Positions 62,038-64,000 of a stretch of 64,000 nucleotides of DNA are shown piece by piece; the first letter of the stretch is position 1; each line of letters begins with the position of its first letter. The position numbers and the translations under genes are program-made. Source of the DNA: Myxosarcina sp. GI1 (lineage in GTDB: Bacteria; Cyanobacteriota; Cyanobacteriia; Cyanobacteriales; Xenococcaceae); contig NZ_JRFE01000025.1 in assembly GCF_000756305.1 (NCBI RefSeq), positions 56,792 through 120,791 of the forward strand, in the 5' to 3' direction. The notes beneath the pieces were generated by a model. The model did no database searches. It was not told where the DNA came from and was given only the letters and a program-made list of their open reading frames with translations.

Positions 62038-63498
62038 TTACTGCTCGATAATTACTTCAGATCTGAGTTTGCCACCACGAGATTTATCTTTAGGCGAAGA
62101 TTTGGAGTTACTATAGCGGTCTTTACGTGAAGAACGATTGCCTTTTTTCTTGAGTATGGGTTTTTCTATTCCTGCTTCGGGAACTTCCCAATTACCTTTC
62201 ATCCAGTTAGGACAATCTTTGTCGTAGACCATTTGTAAAGCAGCCGCAGCTATTGCTTGAGCATCATAATCATCGCTCAATTCTCTTACCAGAGGTAAGA
62301 ATGATGCCATTCTTTCTCCCGCCAAAGTTTCTTTAATTGTCGTTTGCAATTTAGCAAATCTTTTAGCTTCTACCTGAGCGCGATTGGGAATTTTAGCTGT
62401 CTCTAACTTTTGACGCAAACGGCGTTCGATCTGTTTGAGAAAACGGCGATCGGCTGGCTGTACCAAAGCAATTGCAGTGCCAGTTTTGCCCGCTCTACCA
62501 GTACGTCCGATACGGTGAATGTAGGTTTCGGCATTGTCTGGTAAATCGTAATTGATTACGTGAGACAAATCCTGAACGTCCAAACCTCTAGCAGCAATAT
62601 CCGTTGCCACTACTAATTTGACCTGACCATCACGAAAGCGTTTTACCAAACGTTCGCGCTGCACTTGGCTGAGATTGCCATGATATTCATCAACACTGTG
62701 TCCTGCTTCTAACAGCTTGCTAGTCAGTTCGCTGGCAGTACGTTTGGTACGGACAAAAATAAGTGCCGATTCTGGCTCTTCTATTTCGAGTATGGGCTGC
62801 AATGCCTTAATTTTTTGCCAACCACGAGGCACCATATAAACGTGCTGGTCGATTCTTTTTGGTGCTGCCTGGGTTTGTTTTACCGTTAGAGTAACAGGAG
62901 ACTGTAAAAAGCGATCGATTAAATCTCTAATTTCGCGAGGCATGGTGGCAGATAAACAGGCAGTCTGTCTATCTTTAGGTGCTTGCCGCAATATAGTTTT
63001 GATATCGTCGATAAAGCCCATACTCAGCATTTCATCGGCTTCGTCTAAGACTGCCAAACGCAAATTATCTAATTTTAAATCTTTGCGTTCTAAAAGATCG
63101 ATTACTCTACCTGGGGTGCCGACCACAATTTGCACGCCCCTGCGCAAACTGCGAATCTGTCTTTCAATTGATTGACCGCCATACACGGTTAGAGAATAAA
63201 TTTTACGGTTTTCGGAGAAATCTTCGATCGCCTGGGCAACCTGTTGCGCCAATTCTCTTGTAGGCGTTAAAATCAGCACCTGAACGCTTTTATCCTTGGG
63301 ATCGACCAAATCGAGTGCTGGCAGAGAAAACGCCGCAGTTTTACCAGTTCCAGTTTGGGATTGACCGACAATATCTTTTCCCTCTAAGAGAAACGGTATT
63401 GCTTCTTGCTGAATTTGAGTGGGTTTGGTAAATCCTAGAGCTTCTAGTTGTTCCAAACAGGCTTCTGATAAGCCCAGTTCTTTGAAAGTAGTAGTCAT
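62038..63498 (-). CDS. crhR: DEAD-box RNA helicase, CrhR-like
   Basis: A 486-aa DEAD-box helicase with all motifs: Q motif GFTKPTQIQQEAI, Walker A SQTGTGKT, PTRELAQQ, DEAD, SAT, and ARGLDVQ/HRIGRTGRAGK in the second domain. The C-terminal ~150 residues match the extension of the redox- and cold-regulated CrhR of Synechocystis, and end in a basic Lys/Ser/Arg tail for RNA binding. The symbol is by similarity. Regulation by cold or light cannot be read from the sequence. Confidence 0.85.
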   Translation of the reverse strand: MTTTFKELGLSEACLEQLEALGFTKPTQIQQEAIPFLLEGKDIVGQSQTGTGKTAAFSLPALDLVDPKDKSVQVLILTPTRELAQQVAQAIEDFSENRKIYSLTVYGGQSIERQIRSLRRGVQIVVGTPGRVIDLLERKDLKLDNLRLAVLDEADEMLSMGFIDDIKTILRQAPKDRQTACLSATMPREIRDLIDRFLQSPVTLTVKQTQAAPKRIDQHVYMVPRGWQKIKALQPILEIEEPESALIFVRTKRTASELTSKLLEAGHSVDEYHGNLSQVQRERLVKRFRDGQVKLVVATDIAARGLDVQDLSHVINYDLPDNAETYIHRIGRTGRAGKTGTAIALVQPADRRFLKQIERRLRQKLETAKIPNRAQVEAKRFAKLQTTIKETLAGERMASFLPLVRELSDDYDAQAIAAAALQMVYDKDCPNWMKGNWEVPEAGIEKPILKKKGNRSSRKDRYSNSKSSPKDKSRGGKLRSEVIIEQ

Positions 63499-63633
63499 AA
63501 ATTGAGTTGTCCTTACTATAAATCGTTACTGTTTTTGACTTTGCTTTGGAAAAATTTACAGTTTGTCGTCGCCATATTTAGCTAATTAATGTTTCAAGCT
63601 ATATATAAATTGCGATCGCAATTGGTAATAAAT

Positions 63634-64000
63634 TTAAACTTTATACGCCACTAGACTGGCAACTTCTCCATAAAGATCGTAAATATCGGCTGCGGTAATT
63701 CTTACGGGAACTATCGTTCCGAGGGTAGCTTCACCACGTAAATATACTAGTCCGTCAACTTCAGGAGCAAATCGAGCCGAACGCCCAATAAACTCTCCCG
63801 TTTCAGGATTTTCTTGTTCGACTAAAACCTCGACAATTTTACCGATGTTAGCCTGATTTTTAGCAGCAGCAATTGGCTGTTGAATCTGCATGAGAGTATC
63901 TCGACGCGATGAACTTATTGCTGGAGAAACTTGAGGTGTAAGCTGAGATGCAGGAGCTTCAGCTTCTGGAGAAAAGGTAAATACACCTACGTGATCGAAC
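63634..64000 (-). CDS. rimO: Ribosomal protein S12 methylthiotransferase RimO (3' part)
   Basis: The last 122 codons of a gene entering from the right edge. The frame is open to the edge, and reading upstream of the internal Met gives [20 protein letters not shown], the RimO linker. The C-terminal TRAM domain contains [19 protein letters not shown] and [11 protein letters not shown]. RimO adds a methylthio group to an Asp of S12. The radical-SAM cysteines lie outside the window. Confidence 0.88.
   Translation of the reverse strand, partial: FDHVGVFTFSPEAEAPASQLTPQVSPAISSSRRDTLMQIQQPIAAAKNQANIGKIVEVLVEQENPETGEFIGRSARFAPEVDGLVYLRGEATLGTIVPVRITAADIYDLYGEVASLVAYKV

Overview
The window is a stretch of cyanobacterial chromosome. 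The HIP1 octamer (gcgatcgc) recurs throughout. The gene content fits: a ferredoxin-type nitrite reductase behind an NtcA-type promoter, the carotene isomerase CrtH, a BT1 folate transporter, a CYP110-like P450, a DUF3747 protein, a CrhR-like helicase and a UrtABCDE transporter. DNA between genes is AT-rich and carries several 7-bp tandem repeats. The genus cannot be fixed from the sequence alone. Both ends cut genes: ubiX at the left and rimO at the right.

Layout. 0-5.4 kb: ubiX (partial), a HEAT-repeat protein, a kinase/pseudokinase/TPR protein and a flippase-like membrane protein. 5.4-7.2 kb: two adjacent RlaP-type nucleotidyltransferases. 7.2-18 kb: housekeeping and metabolic genes, mostly on the minus strand (larB, ispE, a fatty acyl-AMP ligase, an SbmA/BacA-like ABC transporter with a tyrosine phosphatase, an SGNH hydrolase, a VOC protein, an ADP-ribosylglycohydrolase, a TPR protein, sfsA). 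18-28.5 kb: folate transporter, a 41-aa membrane miniprotein, a royal-jelly-like secreted protein, a DUF697 GTPase, DUF3747, nirA, ychF and a response regulator. 28.7-38.3 kb: an Orn/Lys/Arg decarboxylase, cbiT, cdsA, a P450, the rimB-rimK-deacylase cassette, gluconokinase, crtH and an S4-domain gene. 38.3-44 kb is the most accessory-looking part: a vapBC module between two copies of the S4 gene tail, a Uma2 nuclease, an orphan protein, a methyltransferase, bioB, a class D beta-lactamase and DUF29.

43.8-51.1 kb is a nitrogen-scavenging block. Formamidase genes fmdA/fmdB diverge from urtABCDE, and the shared 660-bp intergenic region holds NtcA-like sites. A hairpin followed by a T-run lies between urtA and urtB. 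A 155-bp MITE-like element with 11-bp terminal inverted repeats and a 10-bp target-site duplication sits at the 3' end of urtE. 52.6-60.7 kb is a surface-sugar region: a glycosyltransferase, then a plus-strand run of glucose-1-phosphate cytidylyltransferase, an SDR epimerase, two sugar C-methyltransferase-like proteins and a VanZ-LamG membrane protein. The window closes with thrC, a DEAD-box helicase and the 3' end of rimO.

I saw no rRNA, tRNA, CRISPR array or intact insertion sequence. No clearly new multi-gene system is present. The observations most worth following are the MITE at urtE, the HIP1-bounded duplication around vapBC, repeat insertions inside two coding sequences, the tandem RlaP-type pair, and the kinase-pseudokinase fusion.
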